From: Bifidobacterium [indicum] DSM 20214 = LMG 11587 | Lineage (GTDB): Bacteria > Actinomycetota > Actinomycetes > Actinomycetales > Bifidobacteriaceae | Assembly: GCF_000706765.1 (NCBI RefSeq) | Contig: NZ_CP006018.1 | Span: 1,302,001-1,366,000, forward strand | DNA: 64,000 nucleotides | Direction of reading: 5' to 3' | In this document: one piece after another, positions 36,830 through 46,162 of the stretch | Layout of the letters: the number at the start of each line of letters is the position of its first letter | How positions within the stretch are numbered: position 1 is the stretch's first letter | The notes under the pieces: model-generated | Databases searched by the model: none | What the model was told of the DNA's origin: nothing | Seen by the model: the letters and a program-made list of their open reading frames with translations, nothing else | Program-made: the position numbers and the translations under genes

Positions 36830-38899
36830 ATGGTCGACGACAGGCAGGCCGACAATCATCAGGGGGAAGACTCCGCAGTACACATGCAGACTGACGGGGA
36901 ATTTGACAGCCAGGCGTTCCTGGACGGTCTGGATGCCATCTTCCAGGCAGGCAAGGCCAAGGACGATGCCGAACCTTACCTCCAGCAGGCCCTGGTGGAT
37001 GCCGAAAATGCCGGAGACGACGCAGGACTCCTGACCGTACTCAACGAGACCATGGGCTTCTACCGCTCCCAGGGACGGCACAAGGAGAACATGTGGATTA
37101 TTCAGCGGGCCATCGAGCTGGCCACACGGATGCGGATCGAAGGCTCCGAGGCCTGGACCACCACACTGATCAATGCAGCCACCGGCCTGCGCGCAGCCAA
37201 ACAGTATGGCCAGGCAGAGGACCTCTACCAGCAGGCCCTGTCCTCGGCCGCAAAAACCCTGAAGCCCAACGATAGGCGACTGGCGGCCCTGCACAACAAC
37301 CTCTCCATGCTCTACAGCGAGACCGGGCGGTTCGACCAGGCCGAGCAGGAACTACGCCAGGCGATGACCATATTGAAGGACTCAAGCCCCGATCCCTCAG
37401 CAGACCTGGATCTGGCATCAACCAACACCAATTTGGCTCTCCTGCTCCTCCAGGAGGGTACGGACGGCAAGCACGAGGATAAACGCGAGGCAATCGTTCA
37501 GGATGCCACGAACCACGCCGTCAAAGCCCTGGAAATCTACCGGCAAGGTCATCTGGAGGAGAGCGCCCACTATGCCTCGGCGCTGGCTGGATACGCCCAG
37601 GTCAGATTCTTCGCCGGCCGGTTCGACCAGGCAGTACAGGCCTATCGTCAATCCCTGGCAATCATCGAGTCCAGGTACGGCAAAGGCAGCGACTACTACA
37701 CCATCACCAGTCAGAACCTAGAGCAGGCAGAAGAGGCAGCCAAGGAGGCCAGACAGGATCCCGATGCCGTCGAAGCCTCCCTCCCCACTGCCACACGTCC
37801 GTTGGCAAATGGAAGGAATACCGGCACCGACAACGATTCAGTTACCGGATACAATCTGGATTCCTACAAGACTTCGACCACACCTGACATCAGTGGTCTG
37901 GCCCTGTCAAAGGCATACTGGGAGCAAGTCGGCAAACCCATGATTCAGGAAAGGTACCCCCGATATTTCAGTCGTATGGCTGTGGGACTGATGGGGCATG
38001 GGTCGGACTGTTACGGTTTTGACGATGCCGTCTCCAGGGACCATGATTTCGGACCCGGGTTCTGCATCTGGCTGACGGAGGAGGACTACCAGGCCATTGG
38101 CGAGGATCTGGAAGCCGACTACCTGGCCCTCCCCCAGGACTTCATGGGCTTCCATCCCCGTACCGACAGTGTCCGGGCCAAGGGGGCCAACAGGAGGGTC
38201 GGCGTTTTTGAAATCGGCGACTTCTTCGAATCCCTGACCGGGTACAGGCAGGCGCCTCCCGAGGATCATCCTCACGAGTGGCTCCTCCTGGACGAGCCGA
38301 CCTTGGCCGCCGCCACGAACGGGAAGATCTTCGCCGACCCCCTGGGCAGGATGCTCTCAGTCCGGCAGGGTTTCAAGAACATGCCGGATGACGTGCGTTT
38401 CAGCCTCATATCGCGCCGCCTGGGCATGATATCCCAGGCGGGTCAGTACAACCTTCCCAGGTCCCTGGCACGTGGGGATGGGGCGGCGGCGATGCTCTCC
38501 ATCAACGAATTCGTTCGGGCCACCGCCTCCCTGGTCTTCCTGGTCAACAACCCCCTGACCGTCGGTTACCTCCCCTACTACAAGTGGCAGTTCGCGGCCC
38601 TGCGTCGTCTCAGCAGACTCATGGCCGCCCGACTGGGAGAGGTCACCCAGGAACTGGAGGACGTTCTCAGGCTCGCCTCGGCCGCCTGCTACGGCGGAGC
38701 CGGATTCGGCGAGGGTGGCAAGGGGGCAGGCCCTGCCGCCAAGCAGGTACAGGAGAAGATAGAGGGCATCTGCGCTCGGATCGTCCATGAACTGCAGGCC
38801 GAGGGGCTCACGAACAGTCAGGAGACCTTCCTGGAATGGCAGCGCCCCTATATCGAGGCACATATCCATGGCACCGACCCGGTCCTGCACAGCATCTAA
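36830..38899 (+). CDS. TPR-repeat protein with C-terminal DUF4037 domain
   Basis: A 689-residue cytosolic protein of unknown function. The first half (about 25-320) is a tetratricopeptide array (repeats such as YGQAEDLYQQALSSA, GRFDQAEQELRQAMTIL and GRFDQAVQAYRQSLAII). The second half starts with GLALSKAYWEQVGKPMI and contains the nucleotidyltransferase-like DUF4037 pattern GHGSDCYGFDDAVSRDHDFGPG (G-S plus D-H-D). This suggests a nucleotide-binding minimal nucleotidyltransferase fold, but no activity is known to me. The ATG at 36830 follows GGGAGG. DUF4125 follows after 49 nt, so the two are probably one operon. Confidence 0.85.
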   Translation: MVDDRQADNHQGEDSAVHMQTDGEFDSQAFLDGLDAIFQAGKAKDDAEPYLQQALVDAENAGDDAGLLTVLNETMGFYRSQGRHKENMWIIQRAIELATRMRIEGSEAWTTTLINAATGLRAAKQYGQAEDLYQQALSSAAKTLKPNDRRLAALHNNLSMLYSETGRFDQAEQELRQAMTILKDSSPDPSADLDLASTNTNLALLLLQEGTDGKHEDKREAIVQDATNHAVKALEIYRQGHLEESAHYASALAGYAQVRFFAGRFDQAVQAYRQSLAIIESRYGKGSDYYTITSQNLEQAEEAAKEARQDPDAVEASLPTATRPLANGRNTGTDNDSVTGYNLDSYKTSTTPDISGLALSKAYWEQVGKPMIQERYPRYFSRMAVGLMGHGSDCYGFDDAVSRDHDFGPGFCIWLTEEDYQAIGEDLEADYLALPQDFMGFHPRTDSVRAKGANRRVGVFEIGDFFESLTGYRQAPPEDHPHEWLLLDEPTLAAATNGKIFADPLGRMLSVRQGFKNMPDDVRFSLISRRLGMISQAGQYNLPRSLARGDGAAAMLSINEFVRATASLVFLVNNPLTVGYLPYYKWQFAALRRLSRLMAARLGEVTQELEDVLRLASAACYGGAGFGEGGKGAGPAAKQVQEKIEGICARIVHELQAEGLTNSQETFLEWQRPYIEAHIHGTDPVLHSI

Positions 38900-38948
38900 G
38901 GGACCCGCGAAGGGCAGCAAAACGGGGCGAATCCGGAAAGGACGTCGA

Positions 38949-39593
38949 ATGACAAGCGAAGACGACGAACAAGACCAGCGGGATGACCAATCCCTGCGGG
39001 AGGATATCGTCAGGCACGAGTGGGCTCAGTTCCAAGGTGTCAACAACGAGGGCGGCCCTGCAAACTGCCAGGGGAACTGGCCGATTTTCCACCAGATGAG
39101 ACTGAGCCAGTTCATGACCTGGCCGGCCGACCTCCTATCCAGCTATGGCGACGATCTGAACCAGGCCGATGCCACGGGGCGCAACCTCCTGACCGAGAAG
39201 TACGGAAGGATGATGGAGTCCACGGTCCCCGACCAGTACCGGCGCGACATCGCCCCCTACCTGCCGAAACTGGGCATCGAGCGTCAGACCCGACAGGAGG
39301 CCATCATCGACCAGCAGGTGGCCTGGGCCAAGGAATTCCGCGAGCGCTACCCCAGACTTGGCAGGGAGATGAGGGTGCTCAGAACCAGCCAGGACACCCC
39401 TGATTCCACCTCGTTCGAAACCTACCTCCGAGGGGAGTTGAGCACCTATTCAGCCAGGACCCTGGGCCTGTATGAGCGGATGATTGCCGACATGGTCTCC
39501 CAAGGGCGAAATCTGACGGCGGAGACAATCCTGTTCACAGTCAAGCAGAACGGGTTCAACAGCCTGGATGAGGCTGAGCGGGCGCAGTCCTAG
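38949..39593 (+). CDS. DUF4125 family protein
   Basis: A 214-residue soluble protein of unknown function. It matches the DUF4125 pattern I remember from bifidobacteria and lactobacilli: REDIVRHEWAQFQGVNNEGG near the start, then CQGNWPIFHQMRLSQFMTW. It is rich in Arg, Glu and aromatic residues and is probably helical. The ATG at 38949 lies after GGAAAGGACG. It regularly accompanies a DUF4037 gene, as it does here, which suggests a shared process. Confidence 0.82.
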   Translation: MTSEDDEQDQRDDQSLREDIVRHEWAQFQGVNNEGGPANCQGNWPIFHQMRLSQFMTWPADLLSSYGDDLNQADATGRNLLTEKYGRMMESTVPDQYRRDIAPYLPKLGIERQTRQEAIIDQQVAWAKEFRERYPRLGREMRVLRTSQDTPDSTSFETYLRGELSTYSARTLGLYERMIADMVSQGRNLTAETILFTVKQNGFNSLDEAERAQS

Positions 39594-39620
39594 GCAGGGC
39601 GAGACCTCCTCGCACCATGT

Positions 39621-41267
39621 ATGGGTCAGGGACTCGCTAAAGTTGGTCCAGTGCGAATCGGAAAACGCTTGATGGTCCTGGCGGCCACATACATCATCAT
39701 CCTGGTGGCCTTTGTCCAGCTGGGTTCGGCCATGAACACGAACTGGCAGGTGGAACGGTACCAGGACCATATCAAGGTCGACACCAGGAAGACGGCCATC
39801 GCCTCCACAAAAGGGCCGACCACCCCTGAAGGCACATATAAGGTACGGGAGAGCCAAATCCAAATCGAGCTGGCTCCTGGACATGCCATCGATGCCATCG
39901 TGCGCCAACCCGTGGGGGCCCCCGGCCCCAGACCGGCCTGCCTCTTCATCCACGGGGCGGGAACCGGCAAGGCTTCCGAGGTATACGGAGATCTTGCCTC
40001 AGCCATGGCCTCGGCAGGCATCACCACCCTGGTACCCGACAAGCGCATGGACACGTACTCCACCCTGCACAGGAACTACGAGGCCATGTCGCGAGATTAC
40101 GACAAGTCCTTCGAGAAGCTGAGGTCCTGGCCCGGAGTCAACCCGGCCATGGTCGGCATATACGCCGAATCCGAGGGCACATGGATTTCAAGCATCATGA
40201 CCGCCCTCCGACATGACGTGGCCTACACCATCCTGACCTCCGCCCCCGTCTATCCGGGGCGCCAGCAGATGCCCATGGCCGCAACCTCATATCTCGATCT
40301 GATCAAGGCCCCGTCGGGCATCAAGAAGGTCATACCGAAACTCCTGGGGATGGACTTCTCATCCCTGGGTCTCGAATATGCCGACTTTGCATCCCTCCCC
40401 TATCTTGACCACATCACCCAGCCGACCCTGGTCAACTACGGTACCGAGGATGTCTCCATGCCGGTGGAACAGGGGGCCAGGGAAATCATGCGCCGCGCCC
40501 GGGATGCCGGCAACCGAAACGTGACCGTCCGGTATTACCCCACCAACCATCAAATCAGAACCGGATCGCGCCTGGCCAAGGATGGGCTCCCGCTGGAGTC
40601 CCATTACACGCACGACCTGGAGGATTGGATCAACGGGGTTGCCGAGGGCACCGGAGCCGACCAGTGGGCAACACCCATGATTGCCGGAAGCAGCCCCAAT
40701 CAGCTCTTTGCCGCACCCCAGAAGACCAGCCCTGGGCTCCTGCGCTCGCTGAACACACTCCTGATACTGATGGTGGGCGGACCCGTCCTTCTCCTGCTTG
40801 CGCTCCTGTCTTCCTGCGGGACGGCCCTGGCAGCCTGGGTCAGGAAGCGGAAATTGCAGCGCAACCCGGAGGGGACTCGGGCCGGAACGACCGGATACGG
40901 TAGTGGGATCGCCGCCAGACTATGCGGCCTGGGCCTGGGATCACTGGTGGTTATGGGGCTCTTGGTCTGGTATGCACTGCGGGTGGTGCGCCACGCCCTG
41001 ACCCTCGAACCCCTGTCGTCGGCGGCCGTGGCCGGATGGACCGGGCTCAGGTGCCTGGCCCTGGTCCTGCCCCTGGTCCTGGCCTCGTTGATTACACGGG
41101 CCGTGACCAGAATCTCTTCGCATCATCAGGAGGAGGGGACGGAAGTGCCGCCCCGTGGAATCCACCTGGCCGCAGGCTGGGGACACTGGCTCACCCTGGT
41201 CCTGACCGTGATCGGATCCATCATGATTCTCGCCACCCTGGCCTTCTGGGGGCTGTTCAGCTTCTGA
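39621..41267 (+). CDS. Membrane-anchored alpha/beta hydrolase
   Basis: A 548-residue protein with an N-terminal membrane helix (about 18-38), an outward alpha/beta-hydrolase domain (about 60-340) and three or four C-terminal helices (about 373-540). The oxyanion region is LFIHGAGTGKASEVYG. The nucleophile elbow reads Y-A-E-S-E-G, an A-x-S-x-G variant of G-x-S-x-G. The likely catalytic acid is in NYGTEDVSMP and the histidine in YPTNHQI. It could be a peptidase- or esterase-like enzyme; the substrate is unknown. The start is uncertain because no good ribosome site precedes 39621. Its end overlaps the convergent gene by 11 nt. Confidence 0.78.
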   Translation: MGQGLAKVGPVRIGKRLMVLAATYIIILVAFVQLGSAMNTNWQVERYQDHIKVDTRKTAIASTKGPTTPEGTYKVRESQIQIELAPGHAIDAIVRQPVGAPGPRPACLFIHGAGTGKASEVYGDLASAMASAGITTLVPDKRMDTYSTLHRNYEAMSRDYDKSFEKLRSWPGVNPAMVGIYAESEGTWISSIMTALRHDVAYTILTSAPVYPGRQQMPMAATSYLDLIKAPSGIKKVIPKLLGMDFSSLGLEYADFASLPYLDHITQPTLVNYGTEDVSMPVEQGAREIMRRARDAGNRNVTVRYYPTNHQIRTGSRLAKDGLPLESHYTHDLEDWINGVAEGTGADQWATPMIAGSSPNQLFAAPQKTSPGLLRSLNTLLILMVGGPVLLLLALLSSCGTALAAWVRKRKLQRNPEGTRAGTTGYGSGIAARLCGLGLGSLVVMGLLVWYALRVVRHALTLEPLSSAAVAGWTGLRCLALVLPLVLASLITRAVTRISSHHQEEGTEVPPRGIHLAAGWGHWLTLVLTVIGSIMILATLAFWGLFSF

Positions 41268-41943
41268 CCGTGGGCCCGGTATCTGACCGATTGACCGCCG
41301 AAGCGTCCTTCTCGCTCACCTGTGACGATTGGTCCTCATGGAATTCGGCTGTTCCTCGCAGGTCCTTGGAATCTCGATGCCTCCTGTACACTCCAGACAT
41401 CCAGTACATGATGGCAATGACCACCAGAAGGCAGCCGATGACCGCAAAGAAGACAGGGAAGATGACCGACCAGTTGAGGACCTCTGTCATCTTCTGCCCG
41501 TAGTGGAGGTAAATCAGGCCCAGGATAAGGAAAACAAGGGCGAAGAGCGAAATGACGCACCCCAGAACGATGGTCGGGGTGCTTGCCCCGGTTGGTCGTA
41601 TCGGTTCAGGGTCGGGCTGTCTGGGGGCCCGGTACATGGGAGCGGAGTTGGGCTGGAAGGGAGCCTTCTGAGGGCCCGACCCCGGTGCCGTTGCCCCGGT
41701 CATGTTTGTTTCATCCATACGTAGCGTATCGGTATCCGACCCACCCTTATCGGCGGCATCAACGGGTGCACCGCTTCCAAGATGCGCCTCGGCACCCCTT
41801 GCGGTTTCACCCATCTCAGCCGTATTCAGCTCGGATGGGTCTGTGCCCGTCGATTCCATCTCAGTGGTTTCCGGCCCGGTTGGCTTCACTTCCTCCGCAC
41901 CCATTTCGTTCTTACCCCTCTCGGAATCGGTCCGCTCACTCAT
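41257..41943 (-). CDS. Two-helix membrane protein with disordered N-terminus
   Basis: A 228-residue protein of unknown function. The first 125 residues are Glu/Thr/Pro-rich and low-complexity, followed by two membrane helices (TIVLGCVISLFALVFLILGL and WSVIFPVFFAVIGCLLVVIA) and a charged tail. The ATG at 41943 overlaps the end of the PspC/LiaF-like gene, so both belong to one envelope-stress operon. Confidence 0.7.
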   Translation of the reverse strand: MSERTDSERGKNEMGAEEVKPTGPETTEMESTGTDPSELNTAEMGETARGAEAHLGSGAPVDAADKGGSDTDTLRMDETNMTGATAPGSGPQKAPFQPNSAPMYRAPRQPDPEPIRPTGASTPTIVLGCVISLFALVFLILGLIYLHYGQKMTEVLNWSVIFPVFFAVIGCLLVVIAIMYWMSGVYRRHRDSKDLRGTAEFHEDQSSQVSEKDASAVNRSDTGPTVRS

Positions 41944-43765
41944 CGTCCTCATCCCCCTGATCCGTGTACCAATCTTCATCGTCGTCGTGGTACCTGTTCC
42001 GGTGGTTGTCGTTGTTAACCGTCTTCCTCTCAGGCAGGGTGGCGGTACCCCTTGTAGTGACCTCGAGGTGGCCTCCGATGTCCGGCCGAAGCATGATATT
42101 CAACTCCGGATTGTCCGGCATGTGCTTTTCGTCGCCCTGATCGAAATTACTCCAATACCAAGGCACCAGACCGTTCTCTTTCCGGTCCTGTATCTGCTGC
42201 TTCCACCAGTCCCTGTTCATCAGTAGGCGCGGCTCGACATCGGGTCCGTAGTTGAGGAGATCGTCGCCCGGATGCGCAAAGGAATACGTGCAACCTTGGG
42301 GCAGGATGACCTCAATATCGGCGAATAAGGCAGCAAGACGGATTTCACCGGTCGGACAGCCTGAGGTTGAAATGTCCGAGTCGGTCATCTCGACCTGATG
42401 GGTGCCATTGTTCTTTTCAAAGTCGGTCAGGTCAATGACCGCCTTGCCCCGGTGGTCGACATCACCCTTCAGGAGAATTCCGGACCTGTACCTCTCCATC
42501 TCCTCTCTGGTCGACCCCATTTTCCTACCACTCTCACCCACGCGGATCGTGTGGTAGGTATCCAGGTTGGAGCGAATGGCGTATTCCGCATTACCGACCC
42601 CTATGCTGATGCAACTCAAAACCAAAACCACCAAGGCCGAAATAATCGCAATCGGGGTCAGCCCTCCGGAACGCCGCCCGATGCATCCAAGGACCAGGAT
42701 GGTGATTCCCAACACCAGGGTCACAGCAGCAGCCCAGACCAGCGCCATCCGTATGGTATCGGGGAGGCCGCGGTATGGATTGACGGCAGCTATCCAGACG
42801 ACTCCGCCAGAGACCAGTATCAGCCCCAGCATCAGGCTGACCAACCCCGGGCCTGCGGGTTTCCGACGCAGCCTGCGCACACGGGGCCGAGGCTCCGGCG
42901 ACAGACCTGTATAGGCCGGAGCCGGAGCACTCGCAGAGGGGTAAGAAGCCGCACGAACGCCTGGGGAAGCGGGTCCGCCACCGGTACCGGACTGATGCTG
43001 GTCCGGACCAACTCCGGTGGAATGGGGTTGCCACGCGGCCTGAGGCTGCTGTCCGCCCTGCCAACCGGGAACGCCGGAACCCAAGGCGTAGGGGCCGGGG
43101 TTCTGAATCCCCTGACCACGAGGGTCGGGGCCACTACCACTTGAGGCACCCGCACCCGGGTTGAAACCGCCGGAACCATTGCCACCATAACCGTAAGGAC
43201 CTGCTCCGTATGGCCCCTGTGCACCATATGGCCCGGGAGCATATGGGCCAGGACCTGCCGGAGAGGGACCGAGCGGTCCTGAGCCATACCCAGGAGCGGC
43301 GTTTGGACCTCCGTCGGGGCCAGCGTTGCCGGCAAAATACCGTAAGGCCTCCTGCCTGCTCCATCTGATGAGGCAATACAGCAGGAGTCCCGCAATAAGG
43401 AAGGAAGCCACTCCGATTCCCAAGGCCCCTGCAGCCAAGAGCCAGCAGATGATGATGCCGACCATGGAACCCTGCCACTGCCCGTCACGTATGTCCTCGG
43501 CGATGATGGCTCCGTAACTGTCAGGGAACACGAACCAGGCGAACCCATAGAAGGCTGCACCAGCCCCGAACAGGAATATGCAGAGAATCATCACGGCCCT
43601 GACCAGGGCCACGTTCCAGCCCATACGCCGGGCGATGGCACCACAGACCCCACCAATCCACCTGTCATCCGGACGCACCAGGTAGGATTCCCGGCTCATC
43701 CGGAACAGCTTATCGCTCAGCCTTTCATCGGGCTGCCCGTTACGATTGTTTTGATATCCGCTCAT
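41936..43765 (-). CDS. PspC-domain membrane protein with LiaF-like C-terminus
   Basis: A 609-residue envelope protein. The N-terminal PspC domain (about 30-100) has the motif DDRWIGGVCGAIARRMGW and membrane helices. Next are a further helix, a long Gly/Pro/Tyr-rich low-complexity region (about 160-310), more membrane helices and a C-terminal domain with the pattern IRLAALFADIEVILPQGCTY. That pattern resembles LiaF-type proteins that restrain antibiotic-response kinases. The ATG at 43765 (MSGYQNNRNG) starts the protein. It is divergent from a kinase that also starts with PspC, so the two may sense envelope stress together. Confidence 0.8.
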   Translation of the reverse strand: MSGYQNNRNGQPDERLSDKLFRMSRESYLVRPDDRWIGGVCGAIARRMGWNVALVRAVMILCIFLFGAGAAFYGFAWFVFPDSYGAIIAEDIRDGQWQGSMVGIIICWLLAAGALGIGVASFLIAGLLLYCLIRWSRQEALRYFAGNAGPDGGPNAAPGYGSGPLGPSPAGPGPYAPGPYGAQGPYGAGPYGYGGNGSGGFNPGAGASSGSGPDPRGQGIQNPGPYALGSGVPGWQGGQQPQAAWQPHSTGVGPDQHQSGTGGGPASPGVRAASYPSASAPAPAYTGLSPEPRPRVRRLRRKPAGPGLVSLMLGLILVSGGVVWIAAVNPYRGLPDTIRMALVWAAAVTLVLGITILVLGCIGRRSGGLTPIAIISALVVLVLSCISIGVGNAEYAIRSNLDTYHTIRVGESGRKMGSTREEMERYRSGILLKGDVDHRGKAVIDLTDFEKNNGTHQVEMTDSDISTSGCPTGEIRLAALFADIEVILPQGCTYSFAHPGDDLLNYGPDVEPRLLMNRDWWKQQIQDRKENGLVPWYWSNFDQGDEKHMPDNPELNIMLRPDIGGHLEVTTRGTATLPERKTVNNDNHRNRYHDDDEDWYTDQGDEDDE

Positions 43766-43878
43766 ACTTGTATTACAGCAGAAAGAAGTCTGCCCGGGCA
43801 TAGGGAAACACCCTGATTCGACCCTGAAAAACCCTGAAACCTCCCCCCTGATTACTCCCGACGGTAAATAATGGAAGC

Positions 43879-45258
43879 ATGAACTCGACACAGAGGAACT
43901 TCCAAGGTCGGTTTGGTTCGCAACAGAATCCTGAAGACCGGCAGGGGGTGCCGCCCCAGCAGGTATACCAATGGCAGGAACGCCCTTATCCGGAACAGTT
44001 CCCGGCCCCCATCCATCCTGCAAGGCTTCCTCTGATGCGCCCCCAAGACGGACGTATGGTCTGCGGTGTCTGCAAAGGAATCAGTCTTCATCTCGGCATC
44101 AAGGTGGGATGGGTGCGCATCGTCGCCCTCCTCCTGGCTCTGACTATTGTGGGCGCCATCCCGTATGTCTTTCTCTGGCTGACACTTCCCTCCGGAGACC
44201 CGGTTGCCGCAGCAATGGCCCCTCCCCAAAGTCAGTCCCCGCTCTCTCGGGGCAACACAACCTCCACTCCGGGGCAACACCCCGAAGAAAGGCAGCACAC
44301 TGTCCTGGGCCGGCTCTTCGGCAACACCTCCAAGCCGAAACTGATAGCAGGCCTGGGCATCATCCTTCTGCTTCTGGCCCTTTTCATGCTCATCGGCAAC
44401 GTGAGACCCGCGGTCGTCATACCGGCTCTCCTCTTCCTGACCGGCATCGGCCTCTCCTGGATCCAAACCGGGGACTCCGGTCTCCGCATCCCCCTCCTAC
44501 TGACCAGCCTGGGCCTCATACTCGCTTCGGTCATCACCTTCCTCCTTTCCACCCTCCCGCTCAACCGGGCGCTGACCATGATGTCGATGGCAGCCATACT
44601 CCTGTTGGGAATCACGGCCGTCGCCGTACCCTGGATCGGCTCCCTGATCCACCAACTCAGCAGGGAGAGCGCTTTGAAGGAACGCGAGGAGGAACGCGCC
44701 GACATGACCGCCCACCTGCATGACGGGGTATTGCAGACCCTGGCACTCATCCAGCTCCATGCCGACAATCCCCAGACCGTCTTCACCCTGGCCAGGTCCC
44801 AGGAACGCGACCTGCGCAACTGGCTCTACCAGGACCGGACCCCCTCGGAGCGGTCGGTAGGGACCGGCATCCGCGACATAGCCGCCGAGATCGAGGATTC
44901 GTTTGGAAGGCCAATCGAGGTGGTCACCGTCGGCGATGCCATGCCCTGCGCCCAGACGGACGCCCTTCTCGATGCCTCACGCCAGGCCCTGGTCAATGCG
45001 GTGACCCACGGGGGCGAACCCATATCGGTATACTGCGAGGCCGGGCACAGCAAGGTCGAGTTGTTCGTGCGAGACCACGGTTCCGGCTTCGACATGGACA
45101 AGGTGCCACCGGACCGTCTGGGCATCAGGCAGTCCATCGTGGGGCGTATCAAGCGACAGGGCGGTACGGTCGAGATAGTTTCACGACCTGGCTGGGGCAC
45201 AGAGGTGAGGATGCACATGCCTCTTTCGACAGCCAGCCAGCAGGCGGGCAAACAGTAA
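43879..45258 (+). CDS. NarL-type sensor histidine kinase with N-terminal PspC domain
   Basis: Membrane sensor kinase of 459 residues. A PspC domain (about 50-110; DGRMVCGVCKGISLHLGI) is followed by four further helices (about 150-265). The HisKA_3 dimerisation motif is EEERADMTAHLHDGVLQ with phosphoacceptor H281, and the ATPase domain ends with FVRDHGSGFDM and DRLGIRQSIVGRIKRQGG. This architecture (PspC plus kinase) is widespread in Actinobacteria. The response regulator follows after 7 nt. The divergent PspC/LiaF-like protein is probably its modulator or target. Confidence 0.92.
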   Translation: MNSTQRNFQGRFGSQQNPEDRQGVPPQQVYQWQERPYPEQFPAPIHPARLPLMRPQDGRMVCGVCKGISLHLGIKVGWVRIVALLLALTIVGAIPYVFLWLTLPSGDPVAAAMAPPQSQSPLSRGNTTSTPGQHPEERQHTVLGRLFGNTSKPKLIAGLGIILLLLALFMLIGNVRPAVVIPALLFLTGIGLSWIQTGDSGLRIPLLLTSLGLILASVITFLLSTLPLNRALTMMSMAAILLLGITAVAVPWIGSLIHQLSRESALKEREEERADMTAHLHDGVLQTLALIQLHADNPQTVFTLARSQERDLRNWLYQDRTPSERSVGTGIRDIAAEIEDSFGRPIEVVTVGDAMPCAQTDALLDASRQALVNAVTHGGEPISVYCEAGHSKVELFVRDHGSGFDMDKVPPDRLGIRQSIVGRIKRQGGTVEIVSRPGWGTEVRMHMPLSTASQQAGKQ

Positions 45259-45265
45259 GAGACCA

Positions 45266-46075
45266 ATGGAGGCCGAGACCTCCGACAGACGACGGAATGA
45301 TAGGATTCTGCTTGTGGAAAACCATGATTTGACCGCAAAGAACGGCGGTCGGAGGACAGTCGGGGACGGTCCGGATCCGGGCATTGATGCCTCCGCCGGC
45401 AGGCCGGATGACACTCAGTCAATACGTGTCGCCGTTGTTGACGACCATGAGATGTTCCGCACCGGCGTCATCGCCACGCTCCAACCCCACTTCATCATTG
45501 TCGGGCAGGCCCCGGATGTGGAATCATCCATTCTCATGGTGCGGGAGACCCAGCCGGATGTTGTCCTCCTCGACGTTCACGTACCGGGCGGGCAGGGTGG
45601 CGGAGGCGCTGAAATCCTGACCAGGTCCCACCCCCTTTCGCCGAACTCCGTCTTCCTGGCCCTGTCCGTTTCCGACTCGCCCAAGGACGTCGGTTCGGTC
45701 ATCAGGGCCGGTGCTCAGGGGTATGTGACCAAGACCATCTCCTCCAACGATCTGATTTCAGCCATCCGCCAGGTTCACGAAGGGTATGCGGTCTTCTCAC
45801 CCAAACTGGCGGGATTCGTCCTCTCGGCCTTCCAGGACGACGAGACCACAGAGACCGGCCTACCCGCCCAGGACGATGAACTGGACAGACTCTCCTCCCG
45901 GGAGCAGGAGGTCATGCGCCTGATTGCTCGCGGATACACCTACCGGGAGGTGGCCTCCGAACTCTTCATCTCGGTCAAGACGGTGGAGACCCACGTTTCC
46001 AGCGTGCTGCGCAAACTCCAGCTCTCCAACCGGAGCGAGCTCACGCGTTGGGCGGCTGACCGCCGCATCGTCTGA
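45266..46075 (+). CDS. LuxR/NarL-family response regulator
   Basis: Partner of the PspC-kinase, 269 residues. The receiver domain starts at about residue 52 (IRVAVVDDHEMFRTG) with phosphoacceptor D103 in VVLLDVHVPGG. The C-terminal LuxR HTH reads LSSREQEVMRLIARGYTYREVASELFISVKTVETHV. About 50 extra polar residues precede the receiver domain, so the true start may be internal. The targets probably include the divergent pspC operon, which is inference. Confidence 0.9.
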   Translation: MEAETSDRRRNDRILLVENHDLTAKNGGRRTVGDGPDPGIDASAGRPDDTQSIRVAVVDDHEMFRTGVIATLQPHFIIVGQAPDVESSILMVRETQPDVVLLDVHVPGGQGGGGAEILTRSHPLSPNSVFLALSVSDSPKDVGSVIRAGAQGYVTKTISSNDLISAIRQVHEGYAVFSPKLAGFVLSAFQDDETTETGLPAQDDELDRLSSREQEVMRLIARGYTYREVASELFISVKTVETHVSSVLRKLQLSNRSELTRWAADRRIV

Positions 46076-46162
46076 TGCAGGACAGGCATTCGGGCGCCTA
46101 CCGATAAGACGCATCTGCCTGCTGTATGCGTACGTTGAGATCCCTGGATCAAAGTCAGGAAG

